Source of the DNA: Hypomyces perniciosus | Taxonomy: Eukaryota; Ascomycota; Sordariomycetes; Hypocreales; Hypocreaceae | Direction: 5' to 3' | DNA length: 64,000 nucleotides | Assembly (NCBI GenBank): GCA_008477525.1 | Contig: SPDT01000005.1 | Location: forward strand, 3,038,001-3,102,000 | Shown here: piece by piece, positions 42,425 to 55,729 of the stretch | Layout: each line of letters opens with the position of its first letter | Position numbering within the stretch: the first letter of the stretch is position 1 | Notes under the pieces: model-generated | The model's input: the letters and a program-made list of their open reading frames with translations, nothing else | Database searches by the model: none | What the model was told of the DNA's origin: nothing | Translations under genes and position numbers: made by a program

Positions 42425-43535
42425 CTAAAAGAAATCCATTGCTGGCCTTCCCCCGAAACCTTTGGCAACACCTCCAATGCTATCCAGGATCTCGAGCGAC
42501 TCATTCAACTGCGTCGTCAAGTTCTTCATCTAAATCGCAAAAAGTCAGCACTTGTCTAATCAACAACTGAAAGTGGATGTTCTCACCTTGGCGTCATTGT
42601 CCTTATCAAACATGCCATAGTGATTCGAATCAACATCGATCACCGCCTTGATGAAGTCCGGATAGTTGCCCCCCCAGCCCAGCAGAAGGTCATCCCGATA
42701 CTTGTCTATTAGGTATCTCTCCGTTCTGCCCTCGGGGAGAGGCATGTGGCTCACGCATCGTATCAACACCGTCGGTGGCGGCGCAAGCGACTTCTCAGGC
42801 TTGTCACCCTCGTGTTTATACTGTGTCACATCGATTGGCTTCCACGTCCCTTGGACTGGCTTGTGCAGCACCTTGCCAGGCGCAACATTGTAACGTCTAC
42901 CGCCCACGCCAAAAAATGCAGTTCTGTCTCCACAGGTCGGGGCCTCCCAGCTGGGTACAGCCCAGTTTTCCAGCATCTCGTCGCATCGATCAAATGCCTT
43001 CTGGATGAGTTTCGGAATACCTGGTATTTCGGGGTCGTCGGTCGGTCCTTCGATCTGGGAGTAGGGAATGTGGTAGGGCGTGTCCATCATCACGATACCT
43101 GCGACGTTGATCTTGGCTTCTGGGTCTTCGGCGAGCATGCGCGCGATGGTGATGGAGAGATAGCCGCCGAGGGACCAGCCTGGAGAAGACACACTGATTA
43201 GTCTCAAGACAGCCCTATTTCATGGGAAAGCCCAAGGATGGCCACGAAAGCTCGCTTCACATACCTCCCAGCATAATTGTGCCTTTGAGGCCCGTATCGT
43301 ACATGTTCTGGATGTACAACCTCGCCATCTCATCCATTCCACCCTCGAAGCGCCCTCCATCGAAGTAGTGGGGGTTATGAATCGCCCAAACCTCGCGATA
43401 CAAGTTCCCCAGGATAAAGTAACCAAAAGTCGTGCCACCACCGTCATGGATCAGGACCAAAGGCGCAGGCGGGTTCGCCCGCTTGTAGGACGGGGTGACC
43501 TGGATCTTGGTCGGATTTGGGCCATCGGCGTACAT
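42425..43535 (-). CDS. Thioesterase-domain alpha/beta hydrolase
   Basis: Three exons (43535-43265, 43179-42587, 42529-42425) with GT-AG introns encode about 322 residues. It resembles free-standing thioesterase domains related to polyketide/nonribosomal peptide synthetase TE domains. Landmarks are the oxyanion region LVLIHDGGGTTFGYF (about 26-39), the nucleophile elbow GGWSLGG created by splicing (Ser93), the loop GIVMMDTPYH, and a likely catalytic His in DSNHYGMF near the end of exon 2. The last exon adds a helix MKNLTTQLNESLEILDSI and a Gly/Pro tail. The start at Met 43535 is preferred; the frame stays open upstream with an implausible hydrophobic stretch, so an extra 5' exon is possible. 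No synthase gene lies in the window, so a role in secondary metabolism is unsupported; in other fungi such genes also stand alone. Confidence 0.85.
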
Positions 43536-46500
43536 GATTTCTTCACGAGGATATCTCGTCACGTAAATACAAGCCGGGAAGATGCTAAAAGCAAGAAAAA
43601 AACAATAGTATCTTTGAACTGGGAGGTGAGGAAAAAAAAGATGACAATTTTCCAAGATCGCATCTCTAGATGCATCATTGGTGTCTCAATTGTTCCCCCC
43701 TCCCCCCGCATTGCTGCCACACCGGATGAAAGCTATTCCAGCCCGACATTATCGCTGTCCAGTGATGTTTGTTCGTGTTTTAAATGACAGTGATTATCTA
43801 CTGGGCTGGGTAGTGCTCGTAGTAAGCTGACCGGAGATCGGGAGTCTAACCCATTATCTATCGGGCTATATATAATACTACTACTCACTCACCACCAACC
43901 CAACAATACGGTACGATTGATCACCTACCTAACCTGTGTACTCCGTACTAACCTGCTATTTGGTCGACATGACAGATTCCAGGTTCCGAATTTGAGGGAT
44001 TGGGGACCAAAAACTTACCGTACCCCTGCATTAAAAACGATAGGGCTGATTGTTACAGCATGGCTCTCGTCTGAAGTTGCTCGAGATGTTTTATACAGAT
44101 CACAAACATCAGGGTCCTGGGTACGGAGTACAAGGGACATCAAATTGCCCTTTTGAGAAATACAGTAATAATGCTGGAGTGAGACAAATCACAACCCTGA
44201 AACCCGGCACAAGTTTGTTCCGATCAACAAGATCGTCGTCTTGGCGGACACGCACTCGGGTTCACACAATTCATCGTGAATCCGCTCTTTTATGCCGTTG
44301 TGGCCTGATCAGTAGGTAATTTGCAATGAAACGGCAATTTCCCCGTCCGTACGAGTACGAAGTACTAATAGTACTACTCGAGTAGCGTTGCTCTCCTCGC
44401 GAGATTGCGGCCCGCTGCGCTCCGGGGTATCTCCAGCCACAATGGGGCGTATCCACCGCCACGATTGACTGATCTCCAGCCTTCATGTAGAAGAGTGGAG
44501 CCCTTACACATTCACACTAAGCCATAAACGGCAGGGTATTACTCAGACGCACACCCCTGTAATCAATCTGAGTAATAGTATCACACCCCCCTTTCCCCAG
44601 CCTCTAAGGCTGAGCCGCTGGTCAGTGCCGAAAAAAGATGCCGTTCTGGCGATCGAGACGCCCTACTGAAGACGCCTGACTTGACCAGTCTTAGGTTTGG
44701 CTCCGGTGGGACTAGCGGTCGATCTTCTCGACAATGGTGAAATATTCCATGTCTGTAATACTTCGTACGACAATGCGCATCGGGATTCAAGACATCAGTT
44801 TCGGATTCGTCGAGTTTGTGTCACAGTAGGTCTAACTGTCTTATCGAGAGTCAAAGGCGAGGGAGGGAGCATGAGGATCTCACGGGCTATCATGCGCTAC
44901 ATTCTAAAGCGCTGCTGGGTGCAATTGCCTACGCAACGTTCCTCCAGATCCTATCGGTATCTTTCTCACGATAGTTCAAGTAAGTCGAGTGGGTTCCTGT
45001 AGTTTGCAGTTGGCTCAAGATATTAGTCGTAATACCTGCGCCGTATTGGCTAAGAACACTTCATCTATGTACTTCGTCCGCAAAGCCGTGACTGGTGAGC
45101 TTTGCATGACTATTACAAGGCCACCCTGATTCCGCAGTTAATCGACAAGTATTATCAATAGGGAAACCTGTTGGTGGAGAAGATGTTATATAGGAGGGAA
45201 AACACACAATTGCTGGTAATAGTGAAGTCACGTCTTGGAAGATACACTGGCATTAATGTGTCTACCAACAACATCGGCCCCGTGGTGGCTTCCAAGCGAC
45301 TCCTTTTTGTCAGAAAATGACATAAAAAGAAAAAAACAAAACACGAAGCGTCTATCTTACAACTAGACCAAAAAGATTGCAGAGTAAGTTACGCCACTGT
45401 GTTGAATACATCTTCTTCGAAGCCTGTGATTCACCAGTTCCATGGAGATGGCGCTCGTACATGAACATCAGTGACCATCGCGCAGCATGTCGATCGGGAG
45501 CTTACGTAGAGAATTTGTGATAGTCGTCATTCAGTCGGCCGAAAGCAATGCTGCTGAGCCTCGGTCCCGTGCTCATTGGACGTCGATGGCTGTGAGTAAT
45601 ACTCCGTAGATGAACACGTATTAGATGAGTGAACGAGGCTCCGCAGTTGGCAGCCATCCAGATTCTCTCGGCGGGCCACCTCGATGAAGCTCTAGTAAAA
45701 GCAGACAAAATGCCTCGAGACGCCTGCTTTTGTGAGTACTAAACGTAGCTTCGTCGTGCGACTTGAGAGTGTTCATCCCTTCTCACTCACTGGCCGTCTG
45801 ATGCACGCCCGATATCTATCAGGAAGTCGGGTTTCTCTGACCATGGTCGCTCATTTAGGCATTCTCCGGGCATCACCTATCTGCGTTTGTACTAATAATA
45901 ATCACAGAGCGTCATACCAAGGAGCCAAGTGAGTGCAATATGGAGAGAGGCCTCCGTTCGACCTTCTCTTTCTTGTTGCTGCTCTGCAACTCTGCGTTGC
46001 AACCCGAACTGCCAACCCTTCGCTGGGATTGGTCCCCTCAACTTTCCAGACGGGCTGTGCGAGGGAACTTCATATTATATGTATAGAAGAAGGACCTGCT
46101 CGTGGAAATCTTGGTTCGTATGCCGGGAAACGCCTGGGAGATTCCAGTGAACCACTCACCATGACGAACGATGTCGAGCCATATTAGGACCTCCTCGAGC
46201 ACCCGTTTTGATCAATCAGCATCCTCAAAAATACACGATGTTATGGTTGGATATGTACTTACCTATGATATGAACCGAGGCAAACGTCAGCTTTTACGGA
46301 ATATTTGATAAGGACACAACGACTCGAACCAATGAAACCGGGCACTTGCCAACGATGTCGACCGACGGTAACTTCGAGGTACATATTCGAATCCCAAGAA
46401 AAGAGATGTCGGCTGTTTAAATAAGCACCACTCGCACCAGAACACGATACAACTTTCGATAGTCACCTTTGCTACATCAACCACTCTTCCCCCTGAAGCG

Positions 46501-49500
46501 TTGATACGACTTGAACCGCACCTCTCGCCAGATAAAACGCCTCGGAAGGACTGCATATCTTCGTCCAGCGAACAGTTTCCAAAGCGTACACGATAATCAT
46601 CAACGACCTCACATACCTTCTCACAGCCGAGGAACTGGGAGCGGTCGGTGCCAAGACAATGTCGTCGCTTTCTCGCTGTGCAGATACGGCCTCCATCAAC
46701 CCGTTACTCAATCCCCCCAACACTTTGCTCAACAGCTATATGATGGTAATGTATTTTATCTCTTTTCTTGATTTTTTTTATTAAAATTTTCTCTCTCAAA
46801 ATTTCCCCCAAGGTTTTTAATTCTCGTCCTCGGCACCGGGAAAATTTGTCAGTGTTTCTCAGTGTCTTCTCATTCATCAGCCCACCACCCTCCCCTAGGT
46901 TTTGGTTGGGGAGCATACAACATGCCACACTTTCTACGCGAATATGACAGATCACTAGGTGTTTTTTCAGGCCATTCTTGAGAGCTAAAATACCTTATTT
47001 GGCCATGGTTCGCCTCAGACTACTGATTTATAGCTAGGTGTACCCGAGATTTATGACGATATCCCCCGGCCCGCTGCGAGCTTAACCACGCCAAAGGATA
47101 GAAAATTCAACGTGTAAACTCGAACTACGAACCACTCGATAAAATGATTGATGCTCAATCGAGGGAATTGAATCTGGAGAGGGCGGATATGATCTGAAAA
47201 ATCCATCACGATACCATTCCCAACCATCTCTTCACACTGTACCGACAACCAATTCCTACCTAGATACCGAGCCGACCGACCACTGTGCAGAACGGGAAAG
47301 ATTGTCAGCCGCAACGTTCGAAGCGAAGCGAGAGGAAAATCTCAAATAATTTCCTCATTAATGGACTTTCCGAGATTCTTTTTCTCCGGCACAGGGCATC
47401 ACCGACAGCCTTGACGGAAGATCCGATGTCCGTGGGAACTCGCATATGCCGAGGCAACGTAGACCAATCCGTTGACACTAACGGCGCGATATCTCTCGAA
47501 TACGAAGTACATGTGGTGAGGAATGGCCGCAGGAGTGTCTGCAGAGGTTTGGTTTGAGGTTGAACTGCACTACGCATTCCTTGAGCAGGACCTCAAGAAC
47601 AGATGATGAAAGGAGGCCGCCGAACCGGGATCGAGGTCTTGACAACACACCCCTCCATGTTTACAGTCCATTTCTCGCGGCCGCAACAATGTCACAGCCG
47701 GCTTTTGACATCCTTGCTGCCCGTGCGCACACGCCGTGCCGGGTCCAGAGCAGGAAAAGTATAAACGTCAATGCTTCGGATGCGGGAGTAGGCCCGCGCA
47801 CTCGACCGAGCCGAGTGAAGCTATCCCCGAGGCCAGACATATGTGTCGGCCTTGCATACGGCAAACGGAAGTTTGGACACGGCATGGTTCGACTAGGCCA
47901 TCTGCTCTAAGCACAAATCCAAGCTTCTTCTCATATGCCTGGTTGTTGGCCTAATTACATTCTCATGTGGTGCTATTTTGGCGATGATGGCCACAACCAC
48001 GGCCCGGTTGTGATATTCGGCGCTCTGAAAGGTCCCTATTCGTCATCCTCGTTTGCCTAAGTTTGCCAAGTTCTCCGGCTCTTCGAATGACGCCCCATGA
48101 TTCTGGGGGATCAACGTTTGCCTGGTTTCCTTGCTCATCATTGCATGGGGAGGGAATAAGTACACATCTCCTCCTGCCTCTTGAGTCTTATCCAAGCCTA
48201 CCCAAGACGTCCGTCTTATTAGCCAGGATCACACTGACCATTGCTTAAACCGTTTCAAGCAGCCCTGAAGCGAGGGGGGAGCGGGTCTGATACTGGACGG
48301 ACAAGATCCTGATCGCGGGTCCGGGAATGGTGGCGGAATGCCTACTGATCTTACGTGAGCGGCGGCGCCTCACCTTAATGCCACGGGAGTTCAGAATCGA
48401 CAACCGCCAAGGCCGATTTAAACCTCCGGTATCCACGGCTGGCCCCCAATTTCTTATAGACAACATTTGGAGGATTTTGGTCACACAAATCACTAGCAGT
48501 TCGCCAAGCTTTTGTGGGTGTTGAAGAGGTGCTAGCATAACATCCCTGGACTCTCGCCCTCTCCCACTCGAACAAACGGTCGACATTCGGTCGTTTTCCG
48601 GGTCCCTGTACATTGGCGAACGAACCCATTTCTTGGCTTTGAGAAATGTGATAGTCATAGCGCGCATACACACCCCTGGTGATTTGAAGGGGCGGCTGAA
48701 CCCCACGTGGCTCGCCCACATCGCCAACCTTGTTTACGAAGCTCTTACATACGAGATGCAGACCTGCGGGTCAGATCCCAAGCAGCATCCTCGTAGTAGG
48801 TATTTTTGACTGCTACTGTTGCAGACGCCTTCCAAGATGCCCCGCGGATGCCCGGTATGCAGCATCTAGGTTCCTATAGTAGGTAGGTCTTCATTTAGTC
48901 ATTCTAGGGCCACTATGACGACCTCTCAGAAGATAGACGAGACTCCGTTAACACTCCACAACGACAGAAATGTGACCCCGAAAGTGTGCAGATCCTTCAA
49001 AGACAAAGACAAGTCAAGAAGAGACTTACGTATTTTACGGGATTCCCGACTGATTGACATCACGCGTCGACACGTGGGATGCATGACAACCCTTCTTCTC
49101 CCTGGTCCCGAATGCTACTTTCCCTTCGTATGCTTTCCCTTTCAGCACTCGTCGGTACCACCTTGTTTGACCCTTTTTTCTTCTCTCTCGTGACAACCTG
49201 GTCTGCCTCTTCTTTTATTGCCGCCGTCCAGCGTCGTATTGCATGGGATTGTATTCCCCAAAGAAGAAGTCTAAAGAAAAGGCCGCTCACCAATGAGGTA
49301 CTGCGCATGACAGGGGAGGGGGAGGATCAAGATGGACAGCCAGGGGCTGATACGATTGTTGTCATCGGTGCAATTCTCGTCCATCTAATGAGATTTTGGG
49401 AGAAATGGGACTGGCCAGAAGAAAACCCCTGGATATGACTACATGGTGTCATCCACGTCAGATTAAGCCTTTGGGGCCGATCTCTTCCCGTTTCTCAATA

Positions 49501-50196
49501 GAGATCACACCAATAGGAGCTAAAAAAGATCCCACCTAAATTAGAGATATCGCACCATTTTAGGTCTGCAAAGAACTAGAACTACCTAACTACTAGCACT
49601 ACTAATGTACTCCCCGTACGGACTTGCTGGAAATGCCGAGTCTTATTTTTTTTCGTTTCCACGTCAAATACGAGTACAAGACACCCCAAAACTCCACAAT
49701 TCCTGTCATCGCCGCAATAATTCATCCGTTGCAGGTTGTTTTCCCCCCCCCAAAAAAAAACACGTGGTATATGCGCTCAACCGTTCAGTGTCCAAAAAGT
49801 AATAGCCAGAAGATTGCCTCCCCTTCCGAAACCGTCAAACCCCAAATTCATGTGCCCATGCTTTTATATACTTGTATGTATGCATATTCCCTGATATGTC
49901 CAAAATTGCCGGTGGCTGACGAATGCCCAGCCCCCGATAGGTCGTCGCTTTTGTGGTTCATGGTTTGCCATGACCATAAATCGTGCTCTCATACAGACAT
50001 GCTGACTTGCATGCATGATTCTTTACGTGAAAAAGCTAGGACCAAACTTGTCAGCAAAACCGACCAGTGTAGCAAGATTTGTAATGGTCATGGATGAGGC
50101 TTACCAAATTCGAGTGCCAATGCCAACCATCAGTCAATGAGGAATGTCATGTGGCTAGGACGTTTCAAACCCATACTAGTCGTGATTCAGTGCTCT
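43536..50196. other. Gene-poor region, 6.7 kb
   Basis: No intact gene was recognised. Several stretches read like protein on one strand for 50-90 codons (for example 45933-46187 plus, 46480-46745 either strand, 47051-47314 minus, 47300-47557 plus, 47690-47954 plus, 49079-49438 plus), but stops and frame changes prevent a gene model. It may contain relics of several genes. TAC-NNA-GTA motifs occur at 43940, 44121, 44355, 44759, 45600 and 47503. Confidence 0.45.
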
Positions 50197-52073
50197 TCAT
50201 AGACAGGCACCGAGGATCTGGAGCAGCTGGTCGTTGGGCATCCGGCCAGAGAAGTTGAGCAATAGTGTCATTGCTAGTGCCGTATTTGAGCGGTCTCGCT
50301 GCCATGAATTCCTGCTATCGGCAGCTAGAGCCATGGTCAAGGCCCACGAGTTCGGTAACTATGATTTGTTAGTGATGCTTACATACATACGAACTCTCTT
50401 GTTATAAACGCTTGCCTCGTTCTGGATAGACCGCTTCAAATCCAAAAGAGCCTCAGTAGTAGCACCTGGATTGGTGGTATCGTGTGCCTCCATAAGGGGG
50501 GTGATTTTGGACACCAGCGAAGGCCGAGCGTTGGCACCCTCGGATATCAACATAGACTCGGCGGTCTTGAGAATTTCCTCTTGGAAGCCCCGTCGTTCCC
50601 ATGGCGTCCACTGGTTTGTTGCCTGGAAAACGTCTCCAATGACCTTGGGTAGTCGCCGGTTTCGACTAAGGCGCTGTTCGTTGGCCAGCGGTGAGGTGTC
50701 ACTGAAGGTATCACTGTAGTATGCCGTGACTAAGTCGTCGAAGTTGTCAAAGCCCACTGCCTGAACATGCTCCATGATGCTCTCAAAGCGCTCATCGAGT
50801 GTTGCGTTTTTGGCAGACCCAATAGTGGGCGTGGAATCCATTGCTGTAGGGGCCATAGTTGCACCAGGTGTGGTGCCAGTGAGGGGGGGGAAGCTGAGAG
50901 TATCCGTGGTTGGGGGAGATGCTCGCATCTTGTGGGTCATAGCATCCGTCTTCCACACATCAACATTGGCATCAAATGCAAACTCCATGCCCTCAGGATT
51001 GGATGGTGTGAAAGCGTTGACGCAGTGGACCTGTTCCGCTTGGCTTATGGAATCGAGCACTAAACCTAGTTGGTCAACTTACTACATGTAGGAACATATA
51101 GGGGAGTAGTAACTACTTACTTGGCGGCGCACCGTCTGCATAAGAACCAGGGAAATTGGAGTCCTGCTGCAGGTTGTTGAGTCTATTTAACAACTGCGTC
51201 TGGAAACGCAGGCAGTCAAGAACGAAGTCCTGGGGCACCTTGGAGGACTGTTCTGAGCCAGGCTGACCTGGCGGAGAGAGCAAGCCGTGGGCCTGGGGCG
51301 AAGGGTGTGACGGCGGCGGGCTCTCGACGAGCGTCGTGGCCTGAGGGAAGAGGGTGGTTTCAGGGCCGTCAATTGCTTGCTCGTACATACTTGATTGCAT
51401 CATTTGCATTTGGCCATTGTCGTTGGGCATTGGTGAAGGGGAAGATTCAGCTGCTGGCATCTGGTGCGTGGTTGTGTAGGCACCTGGAACGACACCGTTG
51501 GAGGTGGACGAGTCACTATTGTCAGGCGTCGTCTGCTGAATTCCACGTCTTTCGTGGCTGTCGAGTCTGGCCTGCAGCTCACCGAGACGGGCCTTCATAC
51601 GGTGGCCTTGATAAGTCCATGTTAGTAAAGGCGCGCTTTTCGATCAAGTCTTGATTTGCACAGAGGCCAAGGCCCAAGGCGCAAAGGTAGTGGGGAGGGA
51701 TGGTCGTACGATATGTCCTTTGAGCGACACGATTCTGGATCCTCTTCTTCTCCTTGGGGTCCTTAACCTTGGTCCAATCGTCCTCCTGTCTAAGTTCTGT
51801 CGTGGTGAGAGGCATTGTGGTTGGCTTTTTCCTCTTTATCGCGGTGGGTGGAGTAATGGTTGAGGTACCAGGGATACCTGCCGTTGTTGCACTTTTCGGA
51901 GTGGACTGCGACTTGCGAGATTGGGCGTGAGCCTGGGCGACCAAAGTTGAGTCTGGTGGTGAAGCAGACGGAGAAGCGATAGAGGCTGAAGATGCTGAGA
52001 TCGAGGCCGAGGCAGTAGTGGGAGTGGTCGTAGTGGGTGACGGATAGGTCCAGGTCACCGTTGTGAAGGACAT
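50197..52073 (-). CDS. bZIP transcription factor (fungal, YAP-like basic region)
   Basis: Four exons (52073-51710, 51606-51121, 51065-50391, 50324-50197) with GT-AG introns give about 550 residues. The basic region DPKEKKRIQNRVAQRTYR-HRMKAR spans the first splice and carries the bZIP signature N-x7-R (Asn114...Arg122; NRVAQRTYR, like fungal NxxAQxxFR factors). It leads into a short zipper-like helix LGELQARLDSHERR. The N-terminus is Ser/Thr/Pro-rich, the middle is low-complexity (QMQMMQSS, PPPSHPSPQ), and the C-terminal half is a helical, conserved-looking domain ending RMPNDQLLQILGACL. The last splice (66 nt, GTATGT...CTAG) is inferred because it keeps the phase and adds a fluent C-terminus; skipping it would end the protein at RMYVSITNKS (50359). 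The start Met 52073 is preferred over the in-frame Met at 52097. It likely binds DNA as a dimer; its targets are unknown. Confidence 0.85.
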
Positions 52074-55000
52074 TGTTGTCCGAGAACACACAGCCAATTA
52101 ACTAGAAAGGGTGTTTGTTGTGTTTGGCGAGATGATGGATGATGATAACAATACGATAGGTATGTACGAATATGTAAAGCATGAAGCTGATGGCGATCGT
52201 GATGGTCAATGCAGCAGAGGGGAGAAGCAGCAGCGCTGCGGATGCGATGCCCGCGGTTATGTATATGTTCGCCAGAGAGTGAAAGAGCCTAAGAATTGCC
52301 TCCATCCCACCAGAAGGAACCAGGATGGATGGATGGCACCCATGCCAGGTAGATGCTCCCGTAGGGGCCCCCGCTGGGCGTACGAACACGCCTACCTGCT
52401 GGTAAACAGGACCTACTCGTAGACAGGGCCTGGACATGATGTCCTAGGGTACGGAGTATGTACGTACTCCGTACTTCGTATCTTTACTTGTAATCGTACC
52501 AGGGACAGAGGGGAGGTGCGGCCGGGGCAGGAGGGGGTGTGTAGTGCGGGGGCGTGTGGCGATGGCGGCGACAAACCCATGAAGGATCTATCTGGACAAG
52601 AGGGCGCTAATACTCCGTACTCCGTACGTACAGACAAGACACACCCCTCTGCACGCCCCCACCCCTTTTCTCGCCTCCATGTGGCTAGCCGTCAGACAAG
52701 CTTCAAAAGCGAGCTAGTACCAGTGCCGTAGCTCCTGGGAGCGCGCTATGCCTTAGCATCGGTAGTGGTGGTTTTATGTTGCTGGGTACTCTGTACTCCG
52801 TGCACAGAGAGTAATTCTCGTAGACTGCAACGACTGAGCAAAAGGTACAGTCACACAAACACACAAACACACAGATGCATATATTGTAAAGGGCCGCAAA
52901 AAGAATACTTATGCCCTGCGTGGTTTCTATGGCGGGCCGCCTGGCACCAGCCCATCTCAGCTTTCCGTAACACACCTACCTACTTGGTACCTATGTATAG
53001 AGTACTTTGTACTGAGTACTTCCTACAGAGGGCCGATTTTGCCCATTGCTGTCCGCCCAGCCCTGCCTGCCTTGGCCCTGCCCTACTACCTATTGCCTAG
53101 CTCTCCACCCAGGTCCAAGAGGCGCCTCGTTCAGAGGTACTCGTACGAGGTACTCTTTACCCCAATACCTCTACGAGTTACTTGTAGTAGTACTTGTAAA
53201 TGGGATGATAGGACGAGAGGAAATGCGCTTTCCTCCAGCCAGCCAGCCGACCAGACAGAATCCACACAGAGTCCACACGCTCCTCTTCCCAGCACCTGCC
53301 CTTGAGAGCCGACAATGTGAGGAACAGAAAGAGAGGACAGAGAGACCCTTACCCACGCCCCCTGACCCGACATCAAATACGGAGTACCAGACGCCTATCC
53401 ACCCTCTAGAGTCTTTGGAGGGTCCTTTTGATCCTTGCCCACCCTTCATCTCATCAATCCGCCGCCATACGATCGTACCTATGCGCCTACCAGATACGGA
53501 CGAGAAAAAATGAGTGAAAAAGAAGAGAGAGGCTGAGTTCTTCTTTCAAAAAGAGGCCTCTTTCTGTCTCTTGTCCTTGTCCCTTGTGCTCTGCTTCCCC
53601 CCTACCCCCATGGATCCTCGAATCAGACGCTCGAATTGGCCCACCACTGTGAGCAAGATGCTGTCTGTCCACTCGGCACCCTGGTCGCGGGTAATCCTGT
53701 CAAGCCTGTCGTTCTGGGATCTCAGCGCCATGCTGTCGAGGCTGCCAACCGCCCACTATCTAGATACCCAACGAGACGTTTGGCCATGCAGCCATTGTAG
53801 CATTGGCCCTTGCGTTCGCCCTCTTCTTCCTCAATAAGGCTGTGATCTTCTCTCAACGTACCTTTGATGTCCAATGTGATGCGTCCCCGTCTCGGTGGTT
53901 TCTGGTAAATAGGAGCTGGCCACCGACGGATTGCTCCAGCCAGCCAGGAATTTACCGAGCACCTTGTCTCGGTTCAGTTAGCCATTGCACTAGCCCTGTT
54001 CACTCTTTTCTGTACCTGATGCTGCCCAGTTCATCTTTTCACGCAGCGTATTTCCGTTTTCTTGCTTCTTTTTCTGTTTTTGTCCCCCCCAGGGATGTCC
54101 AATTTCCAGAGACCTCGGCTCCGACTCAAGCCTCAAGCGCGCTCATGCCCGATGTCTCGGTCCGTTCGACGGGAGGCTCCAAAAACCACTTTACTTTTCT
54201 CCGACCCCTGCACATACTGGGTTTTCTCGCAGAAATACAACATACAGACAAGATACCTACGCAATCACGAAGCACTGATGGTGTCATAGGTGGCAGGGAA
54301 ACGCCATGGCTCGTTGCGACCTGGTACTACCAGCTCAGAGACTCACGGCCGCACCATGCCCGAGTGAGGGAAGCAGGGAGTCCTGTACGCGAAATGCATG
54401 TGAGTGTGTGTGCTAGCAGCTGTATGTGTGAGATGGAGGTGGCATACTGAGCCTTGGTGGTGTACATCGGCTTGGCTATGAGAGCGAAAATGGCAACGCC
54501 ATTGCTTTCTAGTCTCTCTTCCCGGGTTATGTTTTAGGATCTCGCCAATCACTTCCAAATCACTGCGACTCGTCTCCAACGCGGATGTACCGCCATACAT
54601 ACGCTGCTGTACGAGCAATACCACCACCATTGCCGCTTTGCTTTTCTCGCGGTGCGAATTGCGTCGAAAAATAGTCACCTATGCAACAGGCCTGACTCTG
54701 TTAATATACACAGGCATGCCAATGTTGTATAGCGGTGGGGGGGAGAGCTGCAGGCGCAGTAGGCCCGCATGTCTCTTTATGTACAACTGTCAAATTTTCG
54801 ATGTCTTGATAGACCGCCCAGCATTCGCCTTCCGCACGCCTCACGCCCCGATGATCCAAGTGTCGCATATGAGAGTCCAGGGACCATTATCTAGGCACTG
54901 TTGAAGATGTCAAGCTCGTCTACTAACGTGTGCGACAACAGTTGGGTGGTGGTGTACATATGCTGGCTGGCAAGTGGCGTTTAGCCTCAACTCTAAAGCA

Positions 55001-55729
55001 ATCGGTCCCAACGGCCAAACAACAAACGCTCGTTCACTAGCAATTCTAGTACCCGTGTCGGCCTTTTGCAGATATACTCGTACATAGCTAGAAGCTATGG
55101 CGGCTCCTAGCTCTTCCAGTGTAGCATCCGGTAGATGCTCCTAATGTACGCAGTACACAAGTACATGTGTGCTCCGTCGATCAGTGCCACTACTGGTGAC
55201 ACGGTAGCTCGGAGGTTTCAACACAGCTCCCCATATTGAAGCAGGCGCTTCCCGATTTATCCTTATGGCAAGGCTCCCGCAGGAAAGTATCTCGGGAAGT
55301 CGAAAATGTGGCGTGAAATGTCTCAGCCCTTTCTTTTTCATTTTTCATTGGCTGTGACATCTCGCCACCTTTGCTCCTGTCTCAGACACCTCGGGATATG
55401 AAAGACGATTTGTGCACTTTGTGCGGAGTACAGAGTACAAAGTATCGGAAGCGTTGAGATCACAGTCTAGGTACCTTGGGTACAATATTTTCCGCTGTAT
55501 CCGGGATGTGATGCTTTCCAACAGCCATGAATCGGCGATAGCCACCGGTTCTATAAGGGATTTCGTTGATAGTCCAAATCTCATGGAACAGGGAAAAAAG
55601 TAAACAATACGGAACGCAATACAACCCCATCTCGAGCCTTGTGAGTATCGATCGCGATTCAAAAATTATATCTCCGGTCCGGGCCGCCACAATTGTAGCC
55701 TAGGGGATCAAGACCCCTGGTTCCATGTA
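52074..55729. other. Intergenic region, 3.7 kb
   Basis: Upstream flank and promoter of the bZIP gene, then DNA without a recognised gene. The longest open frame (215 codons at 53803-54450, plus) has a mixed composition and no recognisable features, so it was not called. The dispersed motif is dense here (52450, 52465, 52611, 52618, 53379), including GGTACGGAGTATGTACGTACTCCGTAC-like head-to-head pairs. Confidence 0.5.

Noticed and set aside
46319..46345. GACTCGAACC / GGTTCGAGTC as a possible tRNA B box on the minus strand
   Set aside because: The flanking bases do not form a T-stem, and no matching A box or acceptor stem was found.
47690..47960. CFGCG...CRPC reading as a GATA-type zinc finger
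   Set aside because: The spacing between cysteine pairs is longer than in GATA fingers and the frame is short; it was kept only as part of a gene-relic observation.
49079..49438. 119-codon open frame with a hydrophobic middle
   Set aside because: It could be a small membrane protein, but nothing else supports it; other frames in the area read equally well.
50359..50400. bZIP C-terminus ending RMYVSITNKS, or very short introns of 24-32 nt
   Set aside because: Introns this short are below the fungal minimum; a 66-nt intron keeps the phase and adds a family-like C-terminus.
53803..54450. 215-codon open frame on the plus strand
   Set aside because: It has no recognisable domain, unnatural composition (His/Ser/Arg/Cys mixed) and no supporting splice sites or start context; it could be tested by RNA-seq.
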